Shown piece by piece: positions 1 to 10,274 of a stretch of 64,000 nucleotides of DNA. The stretch's first letter is position 1; every line of letters begins with the position of its first letter. This DNA is from Symsagittifera roscoffensis (Eukaryota; Xenacoelomorpha; Acoela; Convolutidae): NCBI RefSeq assembly GCF_963678635.1, contig NC_087064.1, positions 6,610,411 to 6,674,410 on the forward strand, read 5' to 3'. A program made the translations under genes and the position numbers. Under the pieces are notes generated by a model. That model saw only the letters and a program-made list of their open reading frames with translations. It had not been told where the DNA came from and made no database searches.

Positions 1-87
1 GCACTGTATCTTGAGCAACACTCGGTGTTCTGGGGACTCACTGGCAGGCGGCAACACGCAATGAGGACACCGATCTCGAGTCCGGGG

Positions 88-1242
88 AGTATGTGCCAGT
101 CGGTCATTTTTGGAAGTTTGACCTTGAGGAACACGAAACACGCAATTTTGGGAGGAAATTTAATTTTTGAAAATTTCGAATGGAGCCTGTCATGCCCAAC
201 TTTCTCGCGACATTTGAAAATATCAGAAAAATAAGATCAGAACATCCGATTTGCAATGGCGGGAAAGTACCTAAAAAAGCAGCGGGAAATTGCTATTCGC
301 AATTTCCAGATACGAAATGAAACGCGAGTAGAGCCGTCTTATCCTGAAATAGGAGAAAAAGGATTGCGAAAGAAGATCACGATTATTCGAGCTGAATTAG
401 AGTGAACCCTCAGTGGAAAGGTGGACAGCTGGGGTGTCCCAATAGTTCAGACTAAAACTTCATTACTAGAGTCAAAACTTGCTTTCCTTATTAAAACTAA
501 TTAGTATTAAACTCCGCAAGTTATCATACTTAATTCTCGAGTTGCTCATTAATTTAGTTACCTCTAATTCCCGAGTGTGCCGACGTGTGAGTTCTCAATT
601 TAGATTTCTTGAGTGTGTTTTATGATTGTTATGTTGAGATATGCGAATTTTAGGTTGATCCATTTGAACTGGTGTGCCAGTCGGTCATGTCTGGAGGTTT
701 GACCTTGAGAAACACGTAATTTTGGAGTGAAGTTTTAATTTTAAAAATTTCGAATGGAGCCTGTCATGCTCAGTTTTCTCGAACCAACTGAAAACGCAAA
801 AGATCAGATCAGAACGTCCGAATTAACAATTGCGGGAAACTACTCAAGAAAAAGGCAGGAAATTGCTATCCGCAATTTCTCGATACGAAATAATAAGAGA
901 GTAGAGCTGTCTTATCCCGAAAACAGGAGAATAGAACACAGACTAGAGAAAGGACGATTATTCGAACGGAACAGAGTGAACGTTCAATGGAAGAGAGGAC
1001 AACTCGAGTGTCCCGATGGTTCATACAGAAACTTTGATTCTTGAGACAGAACTTACTTCTGTTGTTAAAACTAATTAGCATCAAACTTATTTAGTTATAT
1101 TATTTGATTCTCGAGCTGCTTATCTTTTAATTACTCCTCATACTCAAGTGCATCGACATGTGAGTTCTCAATTTAAATTTCTCGAGTGTATTTTATGATA
1201 GTTATGTTGAGATAAGGCGAGTTTCAGGTTGATCCATCTGAA
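88..1242. repeat. Tandem duplication of a ~580 bp unit
   Basis: Two diverged head-to-tail units, about 88-671 and 672-1242. Both begin with 'gtgccagtcggtcat', share a 'cgaatggagcctgtcatgc' block and end with a 'gttatgttgagat' to 'ggttgatccat' block. Small indels are spread along the alignment. Any reading frames inside are short and not conserved between units, so I see no gene. The sequence could be a local satellite-like repeat or part of an unrecognised element. The first ~87 bases belong to the preceding part of the same array or to unique sequence. Confidence 0.75.
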
Positions 1243-1876
1243 ATGGATCAAAGTTCCACTGTCCAATAAAAAGTAACTAAGCGGATTGTTCCGACCCGGT
1301 TTTTAACGGCGTTCATGTATTTTGGGTATTTCGAGACCTAAGTATGGGGACGTTTTTATTTCTAGAGTGGGGGGGGTATTTTGGTAGTGGCCTTTGAGCT
1401 GTAACGGGTTCCAGTCTCATGTCGCAAGCGAACCGAATTGGCTCCGACCGTTCTTGAGGTAGAAAAACACAAGAGATAGTGTCCCTGACTCTTGAGCCAA
1501 TGGTTATAGGGCCTATTTTTCTTAAGCCTCATGTGTGACTGCAGTAGACGAATGTTACATGGATTAAAGTTTCACTGTCTTATAAAAAGTAACTGTGCGG
1601 ATTGTTCCGACCCTGTTTTTAACGGCGTTTGTGTATTTTGGGTATTTTGAGACCTAAGTATAGTGACGTTCCTATTTTCTAGAGTGGGGGGTATTTTGGT
1701 AGTGGCCTTTAAGCTGTAACGGGTTTTTAGTCTCATGTCGCAGGCGAACCGAATTGGCTCCGACCGTTTTGAGGTAGAAAAACACGAGAGATAGTGTCCC
1801 TGACTCTTGAGCCAATGGTTATAGGGCCTATTCTTCTTAAGCCTCATATGTGACCGAAGTAGGCGACTGTTACAAA
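1243..1876. repeat. Tandem duplication of a ~317 bp unit
   Basis: Two similar units, about 1,243-1,559 and 1,560-1,876. They share 'cggattgttccgacc', 'gtattttgggtatt' and 'gagccaatggttatag' in the same order. The copies differ by scattered substitutions and a G-run length change. No coding function is visible. The short stretch 1,877-1,911 between this repeat and the LTR holds nothing recognisable. Confidence 0.75.
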
Positions 1877-1911
1877 ACGAGTCGATGAGAAAACCACTAA
1901 AAGAGACAGAA

Positions 1912-2850
1912 TGTAACATTCGCCCGGAAGATACATATCGACGGATAACAAAACTAAATCTTAAGACGACTGGCTAGCGTCTAAACAGAGCTTTGCATGT
2001 TTTTCACCGTCTCTACCAAGCCAGTACTTTTCGGTGGTCTTTTCTAACATCGGGTCGACAAAAACGTTACTGTTCTCCGGCTTCGACCAGAACGCTCAAA
2101 TTAACTGAATTACATGCAAAAATAGTGAGCTCATGGCTGGGTCTCAGTATCCCCAGACCACGAGGTCACTCCTAAAAACAGGGCTACTACTCATTATATT
2201 ACTATTGTTTTTGTTCAGTAGATAAAAATCATCATCTCCATCGAAGATGGATCAACCCTTCCCCCCCCCCCCCAACTCTTAGCACCTCATCCTTGTCAAA
2301 ACTAATCCAAATATCAACTAAATTCAAGTCAGGACATGACAGGATGCTAAAAGTTCACACGAGTCAATAAAAGTTTTCCGTCCCGAGACCCTTCCGAATT
2401 CTTGAATCCGGTGAAACAAGCTCCTTAAGTTCGATTTCACGATAACACGGAAGGCTGGTTTCCACCCTTCACCGTTGTTCGCAACGGCCTTGCAACTATT
2501 GTAGCAGCACAATAGTTGCAACTCGGAACGTTCTCTGTAATTCGTTGTCGTTTTCTTCAATTTCGACTTCTTCAATTTCGATCAAGTTGTTCTCGTCAGC
2601 GCAACTAATGTTGTTGTTGTGTTTCCTCTCTCGTTTTTTGTTAAAATGGCCGTTTCAGCATTTCTCAGAAATGTGACGTCATCATTCGATTTTTTGAAAT
2701 TTTAAAATACTAGAATATTCCAGCCTTCACCGTTTGGCTAAACGTTCCCATAACGCCCTTAGTTCATAAAAACCACCAATCCGGAAGGCTTACTGCTAAA
2801 ATTCCGAATTCTGCAGAGATTGCATTTTCACATTCTGTTCGAATGTCACA
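1912..2850 (-). repeat. 3' LTR of giant element copy 1
   Basis: A 939-bp direct repeat of 25,611-26,546. Termini are TGT..ACA-type inverted ends (TGTAACATTCG at the left, CGAATGTCACA at the right on the plus strand). A poly-C run near 2,263 differs in length from the other LTR. It also contains the two hairpins described for the 5' LTR (here 2,472-2,487 and 2,490-2,521). Confidence 0.93.
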
Positions 2851-3668
2851 TACTCCCCGGAAGTCCGGTCAATGTCCTCACTGAATCGCGCAATGTTCTA
2901 AATGGTTACAGTGTCATCGAACAGAATTTACAAAATGCACGAAATTACTTTTATCTACGTCACATCGACTCACTGCAGAATATAAATGGCATCATACTAC
3001 ATCATTATAGCCTTCAAATTCTTTCATTAATCTGCACATTGAGGATATGACTTAAGATAAAAACATATTTTCTGACTTCCAGTGTCAATGTCCCGATTGA
3101 AACTTTTTCTCTTAGATTTAAAAGGTGTTGGCTTGCAGGACAGTCCTGCCAACTAACAAGCTAAAATTATCCTACTATGCTCCTTCCCTTCGGAAATCTT
3201 GCTTGTTTATTGTCCTGAATATTAAAACTAAGAAACTTTGTGGTCAGAAAGAACAATGTAACAACCTCCCTCCTCAAGAAGTTACTCAAGTTTTTCATGT
3301 CACCACAAAGTGATCAGTCTTCCTAAGTGATTAAAAACAATCATGCAGGCTGGAATATTTAAATATACTCTTCCCTCAAGCCTTTCTAAATAAATAATAA
3401 GTGAGTGTCTCTAAAGCCACTTCAACTAAAATCAAAATGCAAATTCATAAATGCAACAATTTCAAAACTCAACTAAATGTTTCAGTTTTCAATTACAACT
3501 TGGTTGCTTGGTTTCTCACTTGAGTTTTTCACACACATAAAACAATTCTGAGTTTTGACTTTTCTTCATCATCCCTTTGTTCTCTTCTTTTTCGTCGTTT
3601 AGAAGTTCTAAAACTTCTAAATTCTTCTAATTTTCTTTCTTGCTGCCTCTTTTTTTCTCGACCACTCG
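2851..3668 (-). other. 3' untranslated region of copy 1 with candidate polypurine tract
   Basis: An AT-rich stretch of 818 bp between the ORF2 stop and the 3' LTR, with no conserved reading frame. The sense sequence directly before the LTR is 'cttccggggagta' (complement of 2,851-2,863). That is a short purine-rich stretch in the position expected for plus-strand priming. The nearby plus-strand ORFs are short and lack any domain. Confidence 0.6.
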
Positions 3669-6600
3669 TCAATGCTCCATTTCTTCCTCCTGTGATACTG
3701 ACTCCGCACTTTCGGTTTCCGTGTCCTGTAGCACATCATTGGCTATCCTGACGCTGCTGGAAGCCGTCCTCCAACACTTCTGCTCTTCCACCCTCTGTTT
3801 ACAGCAAGGTAGGGGATCCACGTTTGATTCTCTGTTTCTACAGAAGCTGTTGTGGAGACACAACGTCACGTTTCTCTCCAAATCTTCTTTCAGCATCTCT
3901 GCCTTCTCATTTCCACTACGCTCGCTCGTCCTGGAAATTCTTTTCATAGCGGTGGTCACTGCATTCCGATGAGTCACGAAAGCTCGCTTGAAAGCTCCTG
4001 CCCCAATGTCCAGCTGATATTCACTGTACACTCTGCCATGTTTCGACATATGCTTTTTCGCATACTCGTACAACCATGCAGTCATGTTAGCTCTGAACCA
4101 TGGCATCAATCGTTTTCTTGCCCATATCTTCTTCACTTCCATCGGAATGTTTAGAACTTTGCACATTGTCTCAAAAAGATGTAAATCTTTCAGACAATCT
4201 AATTTCCGCAATTGTTCTCTCGTTGGTGCCTCTTGTCTATTATTTTCTCTCACATGAGCTTCCAGCCATTGTATCGCCATCATAACTCCCACTATCACTA
4301 TTGTTACGGGCTGTGATGAATCTGGTAAACCCATGGAGAGCAGCTCTCCAGAGTCCCAGATCAACATCAGATTACTACGCTTGGGATACCACCAGGTCTG
4401 CAGCAAGCAGTGGCAAGGAAACTCATCATGCGTCAACATGATGCTCCTCCAATTACGTTTTCCCGAAGCTTCCAGCAATGGTTCCACTTCCATCATCACT
4501 CGGTGGATTTCATCATTCTCATCTACTGCATTGTAATCTGAGACAGTTGATCCTCTCTGTTTCTGTTTTTCGAAGTCACTGAAGTTCCCGCTCACATATC
4601 CCATGAACTTCTTTCCTAGTATTGACTCCAACTCTTCTTTGGCTCTCTCTGGAATTGCTGAGAACATCTTACATAGTAACTCGTAAGACTTTTCAGACAT
4701 TCTCGCCAATCTCACACACTTCGGCACTGAGAAGGCTTGATCCACAATCGTTCTTGTACTCTTCACGTCCACAGCTACGAAATGTACAGGATATCTGCTC
4801 TTGCACATTGGAGCCAACGTTGAGCCCACCAAATATCGTGCTCCTGATGGTCTACAATAAGTTTCGCTGTGTTCGATGTTCATCTCTGTTTCGATTGCTT
4901 CCCTCCATTTTCCTATATACTTCTGCTCAGTCTGCAGAACTCCTGGGAACACTTCTACGCTGATGGCTGTGACCATCTCATGTTTCTGTTCTAGATTCAA
5001 TAGTGACTCTAAAGAACCAAACATGCTGTAGAATCCTAGTGCTGTCACTAGATTCACATCGGTTCCTCCATGGCAATCTGCTATCAGTTCCGTTTCCGTT
5101 CTTGCTTTCATCACTACATTTCCAAACAATACTGTCAACTGCTTGTGTTGTTTCTCCAGGGTTTTCACACAGTCTAGACTTCCACAAACGTGACCCTCTA
5201 GTCCACAGACTTCCGCCAGACAGCTACCAGGTTTGACCCAGTCTTCTGGTCCCCAGCCAGGCAACTCCACTTTATCTTCTCCGTTGCTCTTAGAGGCTGT
5301 TATCATCACATTATATATGATGTTGAGGTCACGCAGGTTACAGTCTGCATTCAGTTCCCTCTGTATGTCTTGTGTCGCCCGTAATATTGAGTCAGCGTTG
5401 GGACTAGGACACCATGATGGTCTCATTAATTCCCACACTGCCATCAAGCTCGTTCTCAGTAGTTCATCTGAGAATCCCAACCCAAACTCCACTCTCTTGT
5501 CGGATTTTGGTACTGAAGGTGCAGTCACCTCTTCTTCCAAGACCAGTCCCAATTTGGCCTGTGAATTGTTGACGCTTTTAATCGTTACAATTCTGGACGT
5601 CCAGAATCTTAGTAACACCGCCTGCTCATAATCAAAGAAGCAATCACGTATGTCTTCACTCAGGAAAGGATTGTACGCTATCCCTAAGATCCCAGATACA
5701 TAGCTATATGACTTCTTCTTGATCGGTCCACAGTATTCACTGGACTTCGGCAACGCTCCCATAGATTCTTTAGTGAGTCTCAGCTCCTTGTTTGAGAATC
5801 TTCTGATCTCATCTATCTTTTTCATCGGTTCCAATTCTTCAGGTTCTTTCATGTTCACCCTCATCGGTTTACTTTGCTGCATGTCCAGCAGTGCTAGCAA
5901 GAACAAGGCTTTCGTTCGCTCATCGCCTTCCCTCAACATTTTAACACAAGTGTTTAATGCAGGTACTGAAATCTGCTCTATCAGGAATCTAATGAAACAG
6001 AGAGCATCTCTCCGCTTCGCACACGCTACTGCTGCTCCCTCCTGGACTATCAGATCCCTCAGATTCGTCATAAGGAACACCTTTTCTTCTTTTGACCTTT
6101 TTCTTTCCTCTGAGTCATATTCTTCGCGAGTCAGTCCCATCATGCACCAGGCGAGCCTGAGTTGTAACTCTGTCCTTACGTAAGGTACTGCCACGAGAGC
6201 ATGTATCCTTGGCGTAGTCCTCATTTCTTCTTCGAAATACCTCAACACTACTGCTTTCCATGGAAGGCTCACTAACTGCTCGATCGTTTCCGCCTGTACG
6301 TCAGACGACGCCAAAGTTCCATACGCCTTCTGCTTGAGGGTGGTGCCTTGCAACATTGTTTCCAGATAACCCTCTATGGCTTTTTCTTCTTCCAGGGCCA
6401 TTACATACCCTCTAGCCGAGTTTCGGTATTCCAACATCTCCATGTATCCACCGGTGGGTTCATCTATCGACACTGTCTCAGACACTGTTAGTCTGTTGTA
6501 TTCCACTGGTGTTAGTTGTCCTGCAACACTTCCCTTTCCATGATTCATAGGAGATGGTTTGAAGTCCCTCATTTTGCTCTCTCCACATTGACTGAGTATT

Positions 6601-9600
6601 TCCATTTCTAAAGTTGCTCCAGTCAGAGTGCGGTCACTCCTTTTGGATTTATAACCGGTTGACTTTATCCCTGCCATGAGAATGGGTGGCACCATCGCTA
6701 TATCAGTTAATATTCTATCTGTGCCAGACAATTGATAATCACCTTGCCCCAAATCCATGACTTCTTCGACTCGCTTCCTTTTCGCTGAGTTACCAGCTTT
6801 CATCGATATTTCTGAATCCACTTTTGTCTTTCCAATTCTCCTCGGCATCACTCTGCTGCCTAACTTCATTTTCATCGCATTGATTTTATCAATCACCATT
6901 TTCGATTGCATCGTTCCTCTCCTGGTCCTTGACAGGTACACCACCTCTCCTTCATCGTCTTGCCGTGTCATCTTGATGGGAGAATTCGCTTCACTCTCAT
7001 CAGTGGCTGAGTCGATCAATAACTCACTCAGTCTCCCTTCACACTCATCAAGCTTGTCAAGTACTTCTCTCATCAAGGGTTGATTGAGACCTGTTTTGAG
7101 GATGGACTGGGTCCCATAGCTCTGAATCACGGTCCAGACTTCTTCCATGAACGCCACTCTGTCCAGAGTACATCCCGTCCTACTCTCGTGGTCTCGGTGA
7201 TGTACTTCCCATTCTTCTTCGGGCAGCGTTCCCAAGAAAGGTACTCTGGCTGAGGCCTCTATTCTTCTCCTCCTAGGTGATTCCATGAGGATTCTCTGGT
7301 CGTTATTTCTTGAATTGCCAGGAGAGCTGCTCTCCGGCAAATTCCGTTTCATTTCCTCAAAGGCTGACGGAGGTTCCAGTGTCGAGATGCCTTCATCCGC
7401 TGGCTCAGTCGTTTCCAACGTGTCTGCATTATTCTCAAGATCACTGAAGATATTGAAATCCAGGCTGGATGTTCCTCCTGTCGATGCCCTGTCGTCTTCC
7501 CCACCAGCTTGATCTAGTTGCATGGGTTCTTCAGTCCGACGGCTTCCACCCTGTCCGTCATCTCCTTCTGACTTATCCTTATTCGAGTTCGATGGTCCTT
7601 GTTCGTCATTGTCGGCTTCTTCATGGAATCTCGGTATGAGCAATGTACCGGCCGATTTATCTTTCTCTTCTCCATGGACCACTTTGATTTCTTCGCAGCC
7701 GAAGGGTGCTAGGAAAGTTCTCGTCTGCAATACTCCTCCAACTTTCATCTCCTTCCTCACACTGGTCAGGATCAATGAGGCTTCAGGCAATTCTGTCCTG
7801 CCTCTCATTCTCATCGGAGCTAAGCCTAGTCCCTTCCATTCCTCATCAAATCTTCCAGGCTTGGGAGTAGCGGCGTTGCTTATTCGCCTTCTCGTCGCTT
7901 GATCCGTGTACGCAAATCGTGTGTACTGTAACACGGCGGCATTTCTCCCCACGAAGCATGGATCCATCGTCACCGAGAAATTCCCTACTCTCCTTTCATT
8001 GGTTTCGAATGCTTTCAATCTAGGAGTTTGTACTACGGAGACTGCTCCGAGCAGCATCCTTCTTATCAGAGGGAATTCAGGGATTGCCTCCGGTAGCTTC
8101 TCGTAATCGCCCCAGTCCTTCGTCTCTTCTCTCACTTTGTGATAGGCTGCTGTGAGACGAGGCACTCTGGTCATTTCACCATTCGTTTTATCATAGGGCC
8201 TCAGATTCCAAAGCTTTGGAAACACCTCGATGTGCCCTCTTTCTACTTCTCCCATGCGGTCACAGAAGTGATAGTCAAAATTGATGACTGTCATCTCTGG
8301 CTCCGATATTTTCGCAAATAACAGATCTTCACTCATGAGCTCTCGCAATGCGTGCTGTTCACACCAGTTCAGTGTACTACCGTCCACTGCCGATATGAGG
8401 TTCAGGTGCAGCACCGACCTCCTATATGCTTCCACTTTAACGTCAGGGAACGCAAAGGTGACTGCTGGTCCATAGATCACTGTCACGAACTCCGTGACTC
8501 CTCTGATCAGCGCCAAGGGATCGATTCTCATAGCTAAGCTCAAATCTGTTAATAGCGGCATGCCTCCAACATGTCGTCTAACATCTTCCTCTCTTTCAAT
8601 TGTCTCGTCTTCTCCGGTTCCAAAGCGATTTTGCTGCAAGAGATACTGGATAAGAGTGTGTCTCAGGTCTCTTATTTTGTTCCACGAGTCCGTGGATTTC
8701 TTCATATCCAGATTCCTCACTCTCTCTTTCATCTGCTCTGGACAACGTGCCAGTTTCATCAGTCCTCCCAAGTTTCCGTGGGTTATTGCGATCAATGTCA
8801 GAAGTCCATCTAGTCGCAGGTTCTGTATTCCATCCGTAAGCAGTATCGCCGGTCTTTTTACGAAATTCTCCGCTCCGAACGTCACGAACAAGGCTATTAA
8901 TTCCACTATCGATACTTTCACTACTGCTTGGAGGAATTCCTTTATCAAATAGTGCGAGACTTTCGGGTAAACTTTTGCCAAGAAGGACGCGGTCCATCCG
9001 GCTCCCAACCCTTCTAGCATGCTGTCTGTCCTTTCAAATCCCTCCTGTCCCTTCACTTCCTGGGTCCAGAAGGTTTCCAGAGTAATCTGACACATTCTGT
9101 TCACGAACTCAGCTGTCTTTTCTCCGGCATTTTCCGCCAGGTTCACCTCCTTCAACAAGTAAGCGTGTATCTTAGTGATCATTACTGGGCCTTGCTGAAA
9201 AGCATCTGCACCCAATGCCGCTACTCTAGGATTCAGGTGTAGCCACTGGTTTGCTTCCGGCTTGGTTCTCAGCACCATCGCTTCCAGATGAGCTCTCGTC
9301 TCCAGTGAATTCTTTCTTCTCGTGTCTTCACTCGCCACTTCCATTGCTCGGAACCACAAGTCGTTGGACATTGCCGTGATCACTCGATTGTCGTCATCTA
9401 TTCCTGGTTTCAGTTTGAGTTGCCGACTGAAGTTGGACAGTTCCAACCCCAGCATTTCGTCCAACACTAACATGTGTAGCGCGTGGTCCTTGAACCCTCT
9501 CATCGCATTTGAGATATCTGACCATACTGCAGGCAGTTCAGCCTTAAGTGGCCTCAGGTTCTCCGTTTCTATCATGCGATTCGGGGCTGATATGATCACA

Positions 9601-10142
9601 TCATACTTTCCCTCCGAAAGTAAGGCTACTATTGCATACACAAATTTCAGTCCATCCGGGAGATGTGCATATCCCGGAGACAACGCAAATACTACTCTCA
9701 ACGTCACTTTATTGAATGATCCCTCCTTCGTCGCGTCCACCACTTCACCCATCGACTCCAGGATGTCTTTTATCGCTGGCCATACTGCGTTTTCTGCTGT
9801 TGCAGAATCTCTGAGCCTGCTCAGAAAACCTCTACTGTGCAGATGGTCATTGATGCCAGCAAACACAATCGTTATCGGGTTCATTTCTGTCTGCCTTTGT
9901 ACCCCTATAGCCAATGACACTGATTGCAATAGGTCTAGGTCAACTGCGGCCAGCATTATGACGTCCGGCCAAAACAAAGACTTATAGGTGTACACGAACT
10001 CTGAATTCGCTACTACCATGATTTTGGCCTTTCTCATCTCTGCTTTGTCGTAGGCGGCGAAGATGGTCTCATCTTTCTTTATCGCTGTCAATCCGCCATA
10101 TCTCTGGGCATCACCATCTTGGTTCACTAGTTTTGGGTACAT
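3669..10142 (-). CDS. ORF2 of the giant element, C-terminal 2,157 residues (unknown function)
   Basis: Open frame of 2,157 residues. Its apparent start ATG is accidental, because in copy 2 the same sequence continues directly from the SGNH-containing part, so this is the downstream portion of one ~2,980-residue protein. Residues ~40-250 contain a GIND motif (96-99) in a beta-strand-like context, resembling SGNH block III, but no GDS serine. This may be a degenerate second SGNH-like domain. Residues ~830-1,000 are acidic and low-complexity, followed by a PRRRR basic patch. A cysteine cluster (C-x4-C-x6-C-x4-C) near residues 1,639-1,660 could bind metal. I see no signal peptide, no convincing membrane anchor and no envelope features. 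I cannot assign the remainder to any family. It occupies the env position and ends 818 bp before the 3' LTR. Confidence 0.85.
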   Translation of the reverse strand: MYPKLVNQDGDAQRYGGLTAIKKDETIFAAYDKAEMRKAKIMVVANSEFVYTYKSLFWPDVIMLAAVDLDLLQSVSLAIGVQRQTEMNPITIVFAGINDHLHSRGFLSRLRDSATAENAVWPAIKDILESMGEVVDATKEGSFNKVTLRVVFALSPGYAHLPDGLKFVYAIVALLSEGKYDVIISAPNRMIETENLRPLKAELPAVWSDISNAMRGFKDHALHMLVLDEMLGLELSNFSRQLKLKPGIDDDNRVITAMSNDLWFRAMEVASEDTRRKNSLETRAHLEAMVLRTKPEANQWLHLNPRVAALGADAFQQGPVMITKIHAYLLKEVNLAENAGEKTAEFVNRMCQITLETFWTQEVKGQEGFERTDSMLEGLGAGWTASFLAKVYPKVSHYLIKEFLQAVVKVSIVELIALFVTFGAENFVKRPAILLTDGIQNLRLDGLLTLIAITHGNLGGLMKLARCPEQMKERVRNLDMKKSTDSWNKIRDLRHTLIQYLLQQNRFGTGEDETIEREEDVRRHVGGMPLLTDLSLAMRIDPLALIRGVTEFVTVIYGPAVTFAFPDVKVEAYRRSVLHLNLISAVDGSTLNWCEQHALRELMSEDLLFAKISEPEMTVINFDYHFCDRMGEVERGHIEVFPKLWNLRPYDKTNGEMTRVPRLTAAYHKVREETKDWGDYEKLPEAIPEFPLIRRMLLGAVSVVQTPRLKAFETNERRVGNFSVTMDPCFVGRNAAVLQYTRFAYTDQATRRRISNAATPKPGRFDEEWKGLGLAPMRMRGRTELPEASLILTSVRKEMKVGGVLQTRTFLAPFGCEEIKVVHGEEKDKSAGTLLIPRFHEEADNDEQGPSNSNKDKSEGDDGQGGSRRTEEPMQLDQAGGEDDRASTGGTSSLDFNIFSDLENNADTLETTEPADEGISTLEPPSAFEEMKRNLPESSSPGNSRNNDQRILMESPRRRRIEASARVPFLGTLPEEEWEVHHRDHESRTGCTLDRVAFMEEVWTVIQSYGTQSILKTGLNQPLMREVLDKLDECEGRLSELLIDSATDESEANSPIKMTRQDDEGEVVYLSRTRRGTMQSKMVIDKINAMKMKLGSRVMPRRIGKTKVDSEISMKAGNSAKRKRVEEVMDLGQGDYQLSGTDRILTDIAMVPPILMAGIKSTGYKSKRSDRTLTGATLEMEILSQCGESKMRDFKPSPMNHGKGSVAGQLTPVEYNRLTVSETVSIDEPTGGYMEMLEYRNSARGYVMALEEEKAIEGYLETMLQGTTLKQKAYGTLASSDVQAETIEQLVSLPWKAVVLRYFEEEMRTTPRIHALVAVPYVRTELQLRLAWCMMGLTREEYDSEERKRSKEEKVFLMTNLRDLIVQEGAAVACAKRRDALCFIRFLIEQISVPALNTCVKMLREGDERTKALFLLALLDMQQSKPMRVNMKEPEELEPMKKIDEIRRFSNKELRLTKESMGALPKSSEYCGPIKKKSYSYVSGILGIAYNPFLSEDIRDCFFDYEQAVLLRFWTSRIVTIKSVNNSQAKLGLVLEEEVTAPSVPKSDKRVEFGLGFSDELLRTSLMAVWELMRPSWCPSPNADSILRATQDIQRELNADCNLRDLNIIYNVMITASKSNGEDKVELPGWGPEDWVKPGSCLAEVCGLEGHVCGSLDCVKTLEKQHKQLTVLFGNVVMKARTETELIADCHGGTDVNLVTALGFYSMFGSLESLLNLEQKHEMVTAISVEVFPGVLQTEQKYIGKWREAIETEMNIEHSETYCRPSGARYLVGSTLAPMCKSRYPVHFVAVDVKSTRTIVDQAFSVPKCVRLARMSEKSYELLCKMFSAIPERAKEELESILGKKFMGYVSGNFSDFEKQKQRGSTVSDYNAVDENDEIHRVMMEVEPLLEASGKRNWRSIMLTHDEFPCHCLLQTWWYPKRSNLMLIWDSGELLSMGLPDSSQPVTIVIVGVMMAIQWLEAHVRENNRQEAPTREQLRKLDCLKDLHLFETMCKVLNIPMEVKKIWARKRLMPWFRANMTAWLYEYAKKHMSKHGRVYSEYQLDIGAGAFKRAFVTHRNAVTTAMKRISRTSERSGNEKAEMLKEDLERNVTLCLHNSFCRNRESNVDPLPCCKQRVEEQKCWRTASSSVRIANDVLQDTETESAESVSQEEEMEH

Positions 10143-10203
10143 CCTCTCCTCTCCTTCACATGACCAGGTGGTGTCGTCAATTGCCTAAATATCTTCACGT
10201 AAT

Positions 10204-10274
10204 GTCCAATCGGCGCTCTCGCCGTCAGGAATCTTCCTGGTCCAATCGGCGCTCTCGCCTCAGGAATCTGCCTG
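10204..10274 (-). repeat. 35/36-bp tandem duplication breaking ORF2 in copy 1
   Basis: Two adjacent units (10,204-10,239 and 10,240-10,274) both begin 'gtccaatcggcgctctcgcc'. Copy 2 has a single unit in an open frame (around 62,195-62,237). In copy 1 the duplication shifts the frame and produces the early stop at 10,225. A further 5-nt length difference lies just downstream near 10,143. Confidence 0.85.

Noticed and set aside
1572-1919. 115-codon minus ORF next to the left LTR
   Set aside because: Lies within the 317-bp tandem repeat and crosses the LTR boundary; not conserved in the sister unit.
9322-9987. 221-codon plus-strand ORF (and many similar ones opposite the giant ORFs)
   Set aside because: Antisense shadow of ORF2. 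Its copy 2 counterpart exists only because the sense frame is conserved; no domain or independent start context.
3669-10142. A separate 2,157-residue gene starting at 10,142
   Set aside because: Copy 2 is open through this point with GTG in place of ATG, so the start is an artefact of a small insertion and upstream duplication.
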